Shown here: piece after piece, positions 1-8,796 of the stretch
Layout of the letters: the number at the start of each line of letters is the position of its first letter
How positions within the stretch are numbered: the first letter of the stretch is position 1
Assembly (NCBI GenBank): GCA_963751165.1
Contig: CAVVTP010000017.1
Coordinates: forward strand, 1-64,000
Source of the DNA: Roseiarcus sp963751165
GTDB taxonomy: Bacteria; Pseudomonadota; Alphaproteobacteria; Rhizobiales; Beijerinckiaceae
Reading direction: 5' to 3'
Length of the DNA stretch: 64,000 nucleotides
Translations under genes and position numbers: made by a program
The notes under the pieces: model-generated
Database searches by the model: none
Told to the model about the DNA's origin: nothing
What the model saw: the letters and a program-made list of their open reading frames with translations, nothing else

Positions 1-217
1 TAGCGCGATCTCAGCCATCCTTGACCGGCGACCCCTCTCTTGGGGATGTCTGGCGGATCTCATTACCGCCAGGACAAGACGAAATCCTGTCCGTGACTTG
101 CTCGACTGTCCGCCATATTCTTGATCAGTTGAGTAGCGTCATCCTTTTCTGCTTCGCGCTAAACAACTCGGTTTATGCGTTATCTATTCTATTCGCATAA
201 AGTAGACGATGCCAGCA

Positions 218-257
218 ATGTCGCAACCAATAGTGTCGTAATCATAGTGTCGTAACC
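218..257. repeat. Short 12-bp direct repeat
   Basis: ATAGTGTCGTAA occurs at 230-241 and 244-255, and a diverged copy (ATGTCGCAA) lies just before at 218-226. The rest of 1-330 holds no gene that I can support. The repeat is too short to assign a role; a regulator binding array or chance are both possible. Confidence 0.4.
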
Positions 258-330
258 ATCCCTAGTCGAATCAATACTCCGCTGATGGTCGCTGTGTGGG
301 CTTCGATGGCGGGGGCGTCGCTAGGCGTGC

Positions 331-963
331 TCAGGGGTTCCACCTCGAGATCGGAATCATGATTTCGTTGCGGCGCATGAACCAAAGCGTCCACGGCGGA
401 TCGTACTGGGAGATGACGGCTGGTCCTGCAGGAGTGAGACCGCGGGCCTTCAGAATCGATTGAAGCTCGGCTGTCCTCGCTGCGACGGCCCCGTCGCTGG
501 CGAGACCCGAGAAGCGGAGGACGCCAAAGCGGGTGGGTGGCTCCTCCCGGAGTTTGATGGATGGATCGTAAGGCTTGGGCAGGGCCGTCAGAGAGAACCC
601 GCGAGGCATGACGAAGCGGATGACCCAGCCGCGGGACATTGCGGCCGGATCCAACGTCGCGCCTTCGGCTCGCGCCTCGATCACAGGCGCAGTCATATCG
701 ATGCTTTGCTTCCGCGCGTTGCCGCCGAAAATATACCCGGCTAGCTTGCGAAAACCTGCATATGCCGCCGCTTTCCGATCGGCTTGAATTGTGACTTCGG
801 CGACCGTTAGCGCAGGGTAGTCGCGGATTTCAAAGTCTCCGTCGCGAGAAACCACCCTATGGGGCGGTTCTTCCACAGCCGAGGCGCCTCCTGCAACCAC
901 AGCGAGCCCGGCTACGACAATCGCCGATGCGGCGACCAGAAGAAGAGAATGCGCAACGCGCAC
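331..963 (-). CDS. SOUL family haem-binding protein, exported
   Basis: A 210-residue protein with an N-terminal hydrophobic signal segment (about residues 5-28, ending in an AxA-like site) followed by a SOUL/HBP domain. Recognisable family features are the FEIRDYPA segment near residue 45, the AGYIFGGN segment near 75, and the IDMTAPV motif near 90. SOUL proteins bind haem or tetrapyrroles non-covalently; a periplasmic tetrapyrrole-binding role beside the PGC is inference. It diverges from bchI, with about 200 bp between them carrying a PpsR-type box. Its exact ligand cannot be told from sequence. Confidence 0.85.
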   Translation of the reverse strand: MRVAHSLLLVAASAIVVAGLAVVAGGASAVEEPPHRVVSRDGDFEIRDYPALTVAEVTIQADRKAAAYAGFRKLAGYIFGGNARKQSIDMTAPVIEARAEGATLDPAAMSRGWVIRFVMPRGFSLTALPKPYDPSIKLREEPPTRFGVLRFSGLASDGAVAARTAELQSILKARGLTPAGPAVISQYDPPWTLWFMRRNEIMIPISRWNP

Positions 964-1135
964 GGGCCACTCTCCTTATTCTGTAAGGCGGACTGACGTC
1001 ATTCTTGCTCTCGGCGACCTGACGCTCGCGAACTTGACGCGGAGAAGATGATCCTATCGATGCGGCCGAGGACCTTTCGGGCGCATCCCGGTCGGAATTG
1101 AACTGACAAGCTGAATTGACACAACCCTAGCGACA

Positions 1136-1153
1136 TGTTCCACAAACTGGACA
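1136..1153. promoter_or_regulatory. PpsR/CrtJ-type box upstream of bchI
   Basis: TGTTCCACAAACTGGACA fits TGT-N12-ACA exactly, the consensus bound by PpsR/CrtJ repressors. It lies 59-120 bp upstream of the candidate bchI starts, and a TTGACA hexamer occurs about 20 bp before it. The location agrees with repression of bchIDO by PpsR under oxygen. Confidence 0.6.
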
Positions 1154-1212
1154 GTTGACGCAAGGTGCAAATTTTGCGGTCGGCTAGCTCGGCGCGTGCA
1201 GCACGTCCTTCA

Positions 1213-2328
1213 ATGGAGGGGGTTCCGATTCAAAAGGGCGAACGAATCCTAACAGTGTCTCGGTCCCCATCCGGTCCGGTCCCGCTAACCTGGAGTTCGG
1301 ATAGGCGCGGGCCGTTTCCTTTTTCTGCTATCGTAGGCCAGGAGGACATGAAGATCGCCTTCTTGATCGCGGCGATCGATCCTGCGGTCGGCGGAGTCCT
1401 TGCCTTCGGAGATCGAGGAACCGGAAAATCGACCGCTGTTCGAGCCCTGGCCGCTTTGTTGCCGGAAATGCGCGCCGTTGTCGGATGCCGCTACCATTGC
1501 GAACCCTCGACGCCCGCAGGACTCTGCGCGGCTTGCACCGCTGCCGCGCCGCGGGGCGCGCTCAAGAGCGCCGCGCAGCCGGTCCCTGTTGTCGATCTCC
1601 CGCTCGGCGCTACCGAAGATCGCGTCGTCGGCGCGCTGAATCTGGAACGCGCGCTCTCGACCGGTGAAAAGGCGTTCGAGCCGGGTCTGCTTGCGTTGGC
1701 CAACCGCGGTTTTCTTTACATCGACGAGGTCAATCTCCTCGAGGATCATCTGGTTGATCTCCTCCTCGATGTAGCCGCCTCCGGCATCAATGTGGTCGAG
1801 CGCGAGGGCCTGAGCGTCCGGCATCCTTCCCGGTTTGTGCTGATCGGCAGCGGCAATCCCGAAGAGGGCGAGTTACGCCCGCAGCTTCTGGACCGCTTCG
1901 GGCTCGCCGTGGACGTTAGAACGCCGCCGGACGTGCCGACACGTATCGAGGTCGTCAAACGGCGTGATGCGTTCGAGCGCGATCCCGAGGCCTTCCTCAA
2001 GAAATGGTCCGGAGAAGAGCGCAAGCTCCGCAGGCGAATTATCGCCGCGCGGTCCGGTCTCGCCTTGATTGCAACACCCGAGTCCGCTTTCGAGCATACG
2101 ACGCGTCTCTGCCTATCGCTTGGAACCGACGGCCTTCGTGGCGAATTGACGCTCATTCGCGCCGCGCGAGCGCTTGCGAGCCTCGAGGGCAAATCGGAGG
2201 TCGGAGACGCGGAGTTGCGGCGGCTTGCGCCGATGGCGCTCAGTCACAGGCTCAGACGCAATCCGCTCGACGACTCGGGCTCGACTATGCGTGTGCAGCG
2301 AGCAGTCGAGGAGATATTCTCGCAATGA
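1213..2328 (+). CDS. bchI: Magnesium chelatase ATPase subunit I
   Basis: AAA+ motor subunit of Mg chelatase, which inserts Mg2+ into protoporphyrin IX with BchD and BchH. The conserved N-terminal FPFSAIVGQEDMK block is followed by a Walker A motif (GDRGTGKST, about residues 66-74), the lid Cys pair region, and a Walker B-like LYIDEVNLL segment. The start is uncertain: GTG 1165, ATG 1213 and GTG 1255 are all in frame and none has a good ribosome binding site. I chose 1213 because family members begin 10-40 residues before FPFSAIVGQ. The stop overlaps the bchD start (ATGA), so the two are translationally coupled. Confidence 0.93.
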   Translation: MEGVPIQKGERILTVSRSPSGPVPLTWSSDRRGPFPFSAIVGQEDMKIAFLIAAIDPAVGGVLAFGDRGTGKSTAVRALAALLPEMRAVVGCRYHCEPSTPAGLCAACTAAAPRGALKSAAQPVPVVDLPLGATEDRVVGALNLERALSTGEKAFEPGLLALANRGFLYIDEVNLLEDHLVDLLLDVAASGINVVEREGLSVRHPSRFVLIGSGNPEEGELRPQLLDRFGLAVDVRTPPDVPTRIEVVKRRDAFERDPEAFLKKWSGEERKLRRRIIAARSGLALIATPESAFEHTTRLCLSLGTDGLRGELTLIRAARALASLEGKSEVGDAELRRLAPMALSHRLRRNPLDDSGSTMRVQRAVEEIFSQ

Positions 2329-4094
2329 GTGGAGTCAGCGCAGGCACCGCGGCCTGGGAGCGGGCGAGTTTCGCAGCTGCGGCGTTCGCCCTCGATCCGC
2401 TAGGCATGGGGGCGACCGTCAGAAGCGGGCCGAGCGCAGCTCGCGACGCTTGGCTGCAAGGTTTGCGCGACGCGCTCGCTCCGGAGGCGCCGATACGGCG
2501 CATTCCAGCCTCGATCGCCGACGACCGGCTGCTTGGCGGGCTCGACATTGCGGCGACGATGGCCTCCGGGAGGCCGGTTGCTGAGAGGGGCGTCCTCGCA
2601 CAGACGCACGGAGGGGTTCTTGTTCTTGCGATGGCCGAACGTATTCCTTCCGGGACCGCAGCGCGACTGGCGGCCGCTCTCGATACCGGCATGGTTGCGA
2701 GCGAGCGCGACGGAATTGCTCTTCGGATGCCGGCGCGTATTGGTTTCGTCGCCCTTGACGAGGGTTGCGCCGACGACGAGGCTCCGCCCGCGATCCTCCT
2801 GGAACGATGCGGCTACTTCGTCGACTTGAGCGCCGTGTCCGCACACGATGTCAAGGTGCGCGTTGGCGAGGCCGTTGTCCAGGCCGCGCGCGCCCGCCTG
2901 GCCACCGTCATTGCCGACCCGTCCGTCGTCGCGACCTTGGTCTCCATCGCAGCGCAACTGGGGATCGCGTCGCTGCGCGCGCCTCTTTTTGCTCTTCGCG
3001 CGGCGCGAGCGATCTGCGCTCTCGACGGCCGGACGCGGATCGAGGATCAAGACGTGGCGCTCGCCGCCGCTCTGACGCTCGCGCCGCGCGCCACGCGCCT
3101 CCCGGCCGACGTCGCCAAGGAGGCCGAGCGGGCCACCGAGCCTGAGCGAGAGGGTGTAGCGAACGGACGCGACTCGGACGAGCAAATACCCGGGAAGCTC
3201 GAGGACGTCGTGCTGGCGGCAGTGAAGGCTGCGATCCCGGACGCATTGCTTGCTCGAATCACGGTGGACCGAGGGTCCCGCAGGAAATCGGCGATTGAAG
3301 CAAAGGCCAGCGATCGGCAAACCTCGACACACCGCGGACGTCCGATCGGCGCCCGCGCCGGCTCAACTCGGGAAGGTCGCCTTAGCATCATCTCGACCTT
3401 GCGCGCCGCGGCGCCGTGGCAACCGCTTCGCCGAAGCCAGTCCACCCAGACTGAATGGCGAACGGTTATCATCCGGCCCCAGGATTTCCGGATCGTTCGC
3501 TTTAGCCAGGCACGCGGCACGACGACGATTTTTATCGTCGATGCGTCGGGATCTTCCGCCATGCATCGGCTCGCCGAGGTGAAGGGCGCTATCGAACTGT
3601 TGCTCGTGGACTGCTACGTGCGGCGCGACAGCGTTGCGTTGATCGCCTTTCGTGGGCAAAACGCCGAGATTATTCTGCCGCCAACTCGTTCCTCCGCTCG
3701 CGCCCGGCGACGACTCGCAGGATTGCCTGGCGGCGGCGGGACGCCGCTCGCGAACGGCATCGACGTCGGCGCTGGGCTTGCCGATCAGGTCCGGCGCAAG
3801 GGGCAATCGCCGCTGGTGGTCCTGATGACAGACGGACGGGCGAACGTCAGCCGGGACGGAACGCGGGGGCGCGCTCGGGCCATGGATGACGCGCTCGATG
3901 CGGGACGCCGCCTGCGCGCGGCCGGAATCCCGGCGCTGGCAATCGACACATCCGAGTCGTTTCACCGCCGCGAATTGGCCGCGACGCTGCAGATCGCCGA
4001 AGCGATGCGCGCTCGATACGTGAAGCTGCCCCTCGCGGACGCCGCGCTCGTCAACGAGGCCGTTCGCGCCTCGTCCCTGCAGTTGAGATCATAA
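2325..4094 (+). CDS. bchD: Magnesium chelatase subunit D
   Basis: A 589-residue partner of BchI in the Mg chelatase motor. The N-terminal half is a degenerate AAA+ module, the middle is a variable charged/proline-rich linker, and the C-terminal third is a von Willebrand A domain with a MIDAS-type DASGS motif (about residues 405-409) and a later TDGRAN segment. The open frame extends far upstream inside bchI, but the ATG at 2325 overlapping the bchI stop (ATGA) is the natural start and gives MSGVSAGTAAWERA, which resembles family N-termini. Three bases separate it from bchO. Confidence 0.93.
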   Translation: MSGVSAGTAAWERASFAAAAFALDPLGMGATVRSGPSAARDAWLQGLRDALAPEAPIRRIPASIADDRLLGGLDIAATMASGRPVAERGVLAQTHGGVLVLAMAERIPSGTAARLAAALDTGMVASERDGIALRMPARIGFVALDEGCADDEAPPAILLERCGYFVDLSAVSAHDVKVRVGEAVVQAARARLATVIADPSVVATLVSIAAQLGIASLRAPLFALRAARAICALDGRTRIEDQDVALAAALTLAPRATRLPADVAKEAERATEPEREGVANGRDSDEQIPGKLEDVVLAAVKAAIPDALLARITVDRGSRRKSAIEAKASDRQTSTHRGRPIGARAGSTREGRLSIISTLRAAAPWQPLRRSQSTQTEWRTVIIRPQDFRIVRFSQARGTTTIFIVDASGSSAMHRLAEVKGAIELLLVDCYVRRDSVALIAFRGQNAEIILPPTRSSARARRRLAGLPGGGGTPLANGIDVGAGLADQVRRKGQSPLVVLMTDGRANVSRDGTRGRARAMDDALDAGRRLRAAGIPALAIDTSESFHRRELAATLQIAEAMRARYVKLPLADAALVNEAVRASSLQLRS

Positions 4095-4097
4095 CCC

Positions 4098-5021
4098 ATG
4101 TTTGGAAGCTCGGAGCGGCTCGCGTTCGAACGCGACGGCGCCGATTGGCCCAACCGAGAGGCGAGCGCCTTCGTCGATGCGGGCGGCTTGCGCTGGCATG
4201 TTCAACGGATGGGAAACGGCCCCGAGCTCCTGCTGCTGCACGGCACAGGAGCCTCGACCCACTCCTGGGAGGGGCTTGCGCCTCTGCTTGCGCGACAGTT
4301 CCACATTGTCGCGCCGGACCTACCGGGGCACGGCTTTACGAGCACAAGACGGGCGCCCGACCTGTCCCTTTCCGGGATGGCGCGCGCGGTCGGGGCCTTG
4401 TTGAGCGCGATGGGTTGCCGCCCAAAGGTCGCCGTCGGACATTCGGCAGGGGCCGCCATCCTCGCCAGGCTTTGCCTAGACGGAACGATCGCGCCGCACC
4501 TTCTGGTTAGCCTCAACGGCGCCTTTCTTCCGTTTGAAGGAGGGGGCCGCTTCCTTTTTCCAACAATCGCCAAGTTGCTGTTTCTCAATCCGTTCGCGCC
4601 ACGTTTCTTTGCGTGGTCGGCTGATCGTGAGACGGTCGCCAACCTGCTCCGTGGGACCGGCTCCAAAATTGGACGGCGCGGCGTCGATCTCTACGCGCGC
4701 CTCGTTCGCAATCCGGCCCATGTCGCTGGGGCGCTCGGCATGATGGCCAATTGGAACTTGACCGAGCTACGCCAGGAACTCCAGCACTTGAGAACCAAAG
4801 TGGTTTTGGTTGTCGGGGAGGATGATAAAGCGGTGCGTCCCCAAGGAGCCCGGGCGATCGCGGCGGACATTCCCGAGGCTGTTGTCGAGACAATCCGACA
4901 TTCTGGCCATCTCGCCCACGAGGAGCGGCCCGAAGAGACCTACGATATCATCCTGCGCTACGCCGCCCAAATCCACGGGCTCGAGGCGAGCAGCCCGACG
5001 GAGCAGCTTCCGATCGACTGA
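4098..5021 (+). CDS. bchO: Mg chelatase-associated alpha/beta hydrolase BchO
   Basis: A 307-residue alpha/beta-hydrolase-fold protein. The oxyanion segment LLLHGTGASTHSW lies near residue 50, the nucleophile elbow VGHSAGAAI near 115, and the catalytic His in RHSGHLAHEE near 280. BchO proteins are consistently encoded after bchI-bchD in purple bacterial PGCs and are assigned to Mg chelation, but their reaction is not established. Third gene of a tight operon. Confidence 0.9.
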   Translation: MFGSSERLAFERDGADWPNREASAFVDAGGLRWHVQRMGNGPELLLLHGTGASTHSWEGLAPLLARQFHIVAPDLPGHGFTSTRRAPDLSLSGMARAVGALLSAMGCRPKVAVGHSAGAAILARLCLDGTIAPHLLVSLNGAFLPFEGGGRFLFPTIAKLLFLNPFAPRFFAWSADRETVANLLRGTGSKIGRRGVDLYARLVRNPAHVAGALGMMANWNLTELRQELQHLRTKVVLVVGEDDKAVRPQGARAIAADIPEAVVETIRHSGHLAHEERPEETYDIILRYAAQIHGLEASSPTEQLPID

Positions 5022-5151
5022 AATCGTCCCTCGCCATGACGAGGTTGGACGCCGACGACCCTCCATTTCCTTCAGAAACTTTCACAAATTTCCGGAAACA
5101 ATGTACTTATCAAGAGCCGGGCCAGCTTTCTTTTTCCTTGATCCTGTTGTC

Positions 5152-5182
5152 TTGACACTTGTAGTGTCTATTTATGTTGACG
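5152..5182. promoter_or_regulatory. Candidate crtI promoter and PpsR-like box
   Basis: A TTGACA hexamer (5152-5157) overlaps a perfect inverted repeat GACACT-TGT-AGTGTC (5154-5168). A near-consensus TGT-N12-ACG box follows at 5165-5182 and overlaps the first possible crtI start codon. The arrangement suggests PpsR control of crtIB. One mismatch to the consensus makes this tentative. Confidence 0.4.
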
Positions 5183-6697
5183 CTGAGTCCTGCCCTGAGC
5201 ACTGCACGACGGTCACTTCCCAGGGCGGTGGTGATCGGAAGCGGTTTTGGCGGACTCGCAGCGGCGGTGCGTCTGGGCGCGCGGGGCTATCACGTCACGA
5301 TTGTCGAGAAGCTCGATGTCCCGGGCGGCCGGGCCTCGGTCGTTCGTCAGGACGGCTTCACCTTCGACACAGGGCCGACGATCGTCACCGCGCCGTTTCT
5401 CTTCGAGGAATTGTGGTCGCTCTGCGGGCGGCGGATGGAGGACGACGTCGAACTGCGCCCTTTGCCTCTTTTCTATCAGATCCGTTTCCATGACGGCGAG
5501 GTCTTCAACATGAGCGGCGACGCCGCCGCGATGCGCGCCGAGGTCGCCCGCTTCAATCGCGACGACGTGGCGGGGCTCGAACGCTTCGTGCGCCGAAGCG
5601 AAGAGATTTACCGCATCGGCTTCGAGCGGCTCGGGGACGCGCCTTTCAATTCCATCGCCGACATGGCGCGCATCGCAGGCGATCTCGTCCGCCTCGGCGG
5701 CCATCGCAGCGTCTATGGGCTTGTGTCGAAATATTTTCGCGACGAACGCCTGCGGACAGTCTTTAGCTTCCATCCCTTGCTTATCGGCGGCAATCCGTTT
5801 CGCGCCAGCGCGATCTATTGTCTCATCCCGTTCCTGGAGAGGCGCTGGGGCGTGCATTTCGCCATGGGTGGGACGGGAACGCTCGTCGATGGTCTGGTCA
5901 AGCTCGTTGCCTCGCAGGGCGGCGAGTTGCGCTGCGGAGAGGAAGTCGAGTCGATCCTCGTCGAGGAGGGTGCCGCCGTCGGGGTCAGGCTGGTCTCGGG
6001 AAAATCGATCCGCGCGAGCATAGTCGTCTCCAACGCCGATTCGGCTTGGACCTATCGTCGCTTGGTTCCCGCCGCTGCGCGCACACGCTGGACCGACCGC
6101 CGGATCGACAGCGCGCGCTATTCCATGGGACTTTTCGTCTGGTACTTTGGAGTCGATCGGCGATACGAGAACGTCGCGCACCACACGATTTTGCTTGGCC
6201 CCCGGTACCGCGAGCTTCTGCGCGATATTTTTGATCGAAAGCGCCTCGCGCCGGATTTCAGCCTCTATCTGCATCGGCCGACCGCAACGGATCCGTCGCT
6301 CGCGCCGCAGGGCTGCGAGGCCTTCTATGTTCTTTCGCCCGTGCCCAATCTGCTCGGCGGACAGGATTGGCGCGTTGAGGCTGAACCCTATCGCAAGGCG
6401 ATCGAGCGAGTGCTCGAAGCTTCCGTTCTTCCCGGCCTGTCGCAGGCGATCGTCACATCGCGGATAGCAACGCCGCTCGATTTTCAGGATCGGCTCAACG
6501 CGTACCGCGGGGCCGGTTTCGCGCTTGAGCCTGTTCTAACGCAAAGCGCGTGGTTCCGGCCGCACAACGCAAGCGAGGACGTGCACAATCTCTTCCTGGT
6601 TGGCGCCGGCACCCATCCGGGCGCCGGCTTGCCCGGCGTCCTTTCCTCCGCGCGCGTTCTCGACAAGGTCGCTCCGCATGCCTCAACCTTCGTTTGA
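5174..6697 (+). CDS. crtI: Phytoene desaturase
   Basis: A 507-residue FAD-dependent desaturase that converts phytoene to neurosporene or lycopene. The dinucleotide-binding fold is clear near the N-terminus (VVIGSGFGGLAAAVRLGARG), followed by VEKLDVPGGRA and the DTGPTIVT segment. The C-terminal carotenoid-desaturase signature (GAGTHPGAGLPGVLSSA) is intact. The ATG at 5174 has no obvious ribosome binding site and overlaps a candidate operator, so the true start may differ slightly. The 3' end overlaps crtB by 20 bp. Confidence 0.92.
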   Translation: MLTLSPALSTARRSLPRAVVIGSGFGGLAAAVRLGARGYHVTIVEKLDVPGGRASVVRQDGFTFDTGPTIVTAPFLFEELWSLCGRRMEDDVELRPLPLFYQIRFHDGEVFNMSGDAAAMRAEVARFNRDDVAGLERFVRRSEEIYRIGFERLGDAPFNSIADMARIAGDLVRLGGHRSVYGLVSKYFRDERLRTVFSFHPLLIGGNPFRASAIYCLIPFLERRWGVHFAMGGTGTLVDGLVKLVASQGGELRCGEEVESILVEEGAAVGVRLVSGKSIRASIVVSNADSAWTYRRLVPAAARTRWTDRRIDSARYSMGLFVWYFGVDRRYENVAHHTILLGPRYRELLRDIFDRKRLAPDFSLYLHRPTATDPSLAPQGCEAFYVLSPVPNLLGGQDWRVEAEPYRKAIERVLEASVLPGLSQAIVTSRIATPLDFQDRLNAYRGAGFALEPVLTQSAWFRPHNASEDVHNLFLVGAGTHPGAGLPGVLSSARVLDKVAPHASTFV

Positions 6698-7721
6698 TCT
6701 GACGAGCCGCGACGACTATCGGATCTGCTGCCGCGCCGTCCGGGATGGATCGCGATCATTTTACGCGGCTTCGCAACTGTTGCCTGCAGAAGTGCGGCGG
6801 CCCGCCTTCGGGCTCTACGCTTTCTGCCGGCTTTCCGACGACGCGGTCGACCTCGTCGACGGATCGCAGGACGCGGTTCTCCGCCTGCGCGACCGGCTGG
6901 CCTTGGCGGCGCAGGGGAGGCCGTCGCCCTGTGCGCCGGACCGGGCGATGGCCGATCTTCTGCGCCGCTTCGCGATCCCGGCGGTTCTTCCCGAGGCGTT
7001 CCTGGAAGGACTGGCGTGGGACGCCGAAGGCCGAACCTATGACACGCTCGATGAGCTTTTCGACTATGCCGCCCGGGTCGCCGGCGCTGTCGGGGTGATG
7101 ATGACGCTGATCATGGGCGTGCGCGCACCGCAGGCGCTGGCCCGAGCCTGCGATCTTGGGGTGGCTATGCAACTAACGAACATCGCGCGAGACGTTGGCG
7201 AGGACGCACAGCTCGGCAGAATCTACTTGCCGAAGCAATGGCTGCAGGAAGCGGGCGTCGACGCCGCTACATGGCTTGCCAATCCGAAGCCAGATGCAGG
7301 AGTTCGGCGCGTCGTGGCGCGACTGCTCAACGAAGCGGAGACGCTCTATCGGCGGGCGCGCAAGGGAGTCGCGCTTTTGCCGGCGAATTGCCGCCCAGCA
7401 ATTCTCGCGGCGGCGTTCATCTATGCGGAGATCGGAAGGGAGATCGAACGGAGCGGATTTGATTCGGTCTCCCGGCGCGCGCGCGTGTCGGGGGCGCGGA
7501 AACTTCAATTGCTCGCGTGTTCGATCCCCGCGTGGGCTCAGCCGGCGGAAGAGGCGCCGGCGCTTCCGTTGGCGTGCACGCGATTTCTGATCGAGGCCGC
7601 AGCGAACTACCGTCCCGCTCCGAGGCGCGCGCCTAGGCCTATCGCCGACTGGCGAGAGACCTTCATCGGCGTGCTCGGAACATTCGAGCGGCTGTGGCGC
7701 GCCGAACGTTTCGGGGACTGA
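6678..7721 (+). CDS. crtB: Phytoene synthase
   Basis: A 347-residue enzyme that condenses two geranylgeranyl diphosphates to phytoene. Both Asp-rich motifs of the squalene/phytoene synthase family are visible: SDDAVDLVD near residue 55 and NIARDVGEDAQLGRIYLP near residue 170. An open frame continues upstream to 6600 within crtI, but ATG 6678 gives the usual N-terminus and leaves a 20-bp overlap typical of crtIB pairs. Confidence 0.93.
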   Translation: MPQPSFDLTSRDDYRICCRAVRDGSRSFYAASQLLPAEVRRPAFGLYAFCRLSDDAVDLVDGSQDAVLRLRDRLALAAQGRPSPCAPDRAMADLLRRFAIPAVLPEAFLEGLAWDAEGRTYDTLDELFDYAARVAGAVGVMMTLIMGVRAPQALARACDLGVAMQLTNIARDVGEDAQLGRIYLPKQWLQEAGVDAATWLANPKPDAGVRRVVARLLNEAETLYRRARKGVALLPANCRPAILAAAFIYAEIGREIERSGFDSVSRRARVSGARKLQLLACSIPAWAQPAEEAPALPLACTRFLIEAAANYRPAPRRAPRPIADWRETFIGVLGTFERLWRAERFGD

Positions 7722-7724
7722 TCG

Positions 7725-7868
7725 ATGGACCAGCGCGACTTCGGCATTATCGAGATGCTCTTCTCTTTCGGCGTCGTCCTGGCTTTCGGCTTCTGGCAGC
7801 TCCATTCGGTCTCGCAAGCCAAGAAGAGACGGCTCGAAAAGGAACGCGCGGAGGGGGCCAAGCGCTGA
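7725..7868 (+). CDS. Small single-pass membrane protein after crtB
   Basis: A 47-residue ORF that starts 3 bp after the crtB stop. It has a short acidic N-terminus (MDQRDFGIIE), one hydrophobic segment (about residues 11-28) and a strongly basic cytoplasmic tail rich in Lys/Arg (SQAKKRRLEKERAEGAKR). Its tight position in the crtIB operon and clean membrane-anchor design suggest a real gene, perhaps a membrane tether or partner for the carotenoid enzymes. No function is known to me. Confidence 0.6.
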   Translation: MDQRDFGIIEMLFSFGVVLAFGFWQLHSVSQAKKRRLEKERAEGAKR

Positions 7869-7879
7869 TCGGCGTCCGG

Positions 7880-8796
7880 CTACCATCGCGGCATCCGAAA
7901 CGGCAGCATCAGACGGACGATCGGATTGGCAAAACGATCGAGCGAAAGGTCTTCGTGAACCGATTCGACGGGCTCGCCAAACAGCGCGTGGGTGACGAGG
8001 CTTCGCGAATAAAACGGGGTGTCCTCGAGGGAGCGGACCGCCGAGGCTCGGCCGTCGTCAGCGCGGGTCACGCGAGCAAGACCCCAGCGCGTCCGGGGCA
8101 GGGCGGCCACGGGCGGAGGTTCGCGCTGCTCGCAATAGGCGCGGCGATCGAAGCTCAAGGCAAGCGACACCGGCCCTTCGCGCCGGCGCATGGCGTCGTA
8201 CAGAATAGCCGCGCCGTCGCGCGTCGCCGCGCGCGACCAGCGCCAGTGGGAGAATCCACGCTCGAGCGGCTCGGCGCCGGCGTTCTGATCGAGATAACCT
8301 TCCCCGCTCCATCTGACGGCGGGCGAATCGAATTCGACCGTCACGCGCGCTCGCGGCGCCAAGGGTCGCCACCAATGGCGTCCTTGCGCCTCGAGCATAA
8401 ATGGCCTGGGATTGATCGCCTCGGGGCGAACGTCGATCCGCCCGCGAATGCGGCGGGGGATCGGCGCGGACCGCTCGTCGATCGTGAACGCGAGCGCGCT
8501 GCCGTCCCAGATTGCGGTCGATGGGCCGATCGTCAGCTCGTCGCAGCTTCGCGTCACCGCGGATCGTCCACGCTCCGTCATGGTCCAGAGCGAGGCCCGC
8601 GGTCCATAGAGCGCGACATTGAACGCGCAATGATTGAGCGGATCGTGTCGCCCCGTCCACGCATAATAGGGTGAAAAGACGCTGCCGACGAAGGCAATGA
8701 CCGTCAGGCCGTGTCGCCGATCGTCGCTGACCGCGTCGATGTACCACCAGGCATAGCCGCCGGACTTGACCTCCTGATCGAAGCAAGGTCCCGCAT
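7880..8796 (-). CDS. crtC: Hydroxyneurosporene synthase (carotenoid 1,2-hydratase)
   Basis: CrtC adds water across the 1,2 double bond of neurosporene/lycopene in the spheroidene/spirilloxanthin pathway. Family landmarks are GGYAWWYIDA-SDD at the N-terminus, FVGSVFSPYYAW, DPLNHCAFNVALYG and the C-terminal LPFRMPRW. There is no in-frame ATG, GTG or TTG close to the N-terminus. The best start (ATG, 8796) is in the crtD frame and needs one extra base to reach the crtC frame, for example in the following G-run. That correction gives MRGPCFDQEVKSGGY and a total of 305 residues, close to family size. It overlaps the crtD 3' end. Confidence 0.85.

Noticed and set aside
2004..2324. In-frame upstream extension of bchD
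   Set aside because: It lies wholly inside bchI, has no homology, and the ATG overlapping the bchI stop is the natural start.
5213..6274. 353-codon ORF antisense to crtI
   Set aside because: It mirrors the codon periodicity of crtI, has no family motif, and is a typical high-GC shadow.
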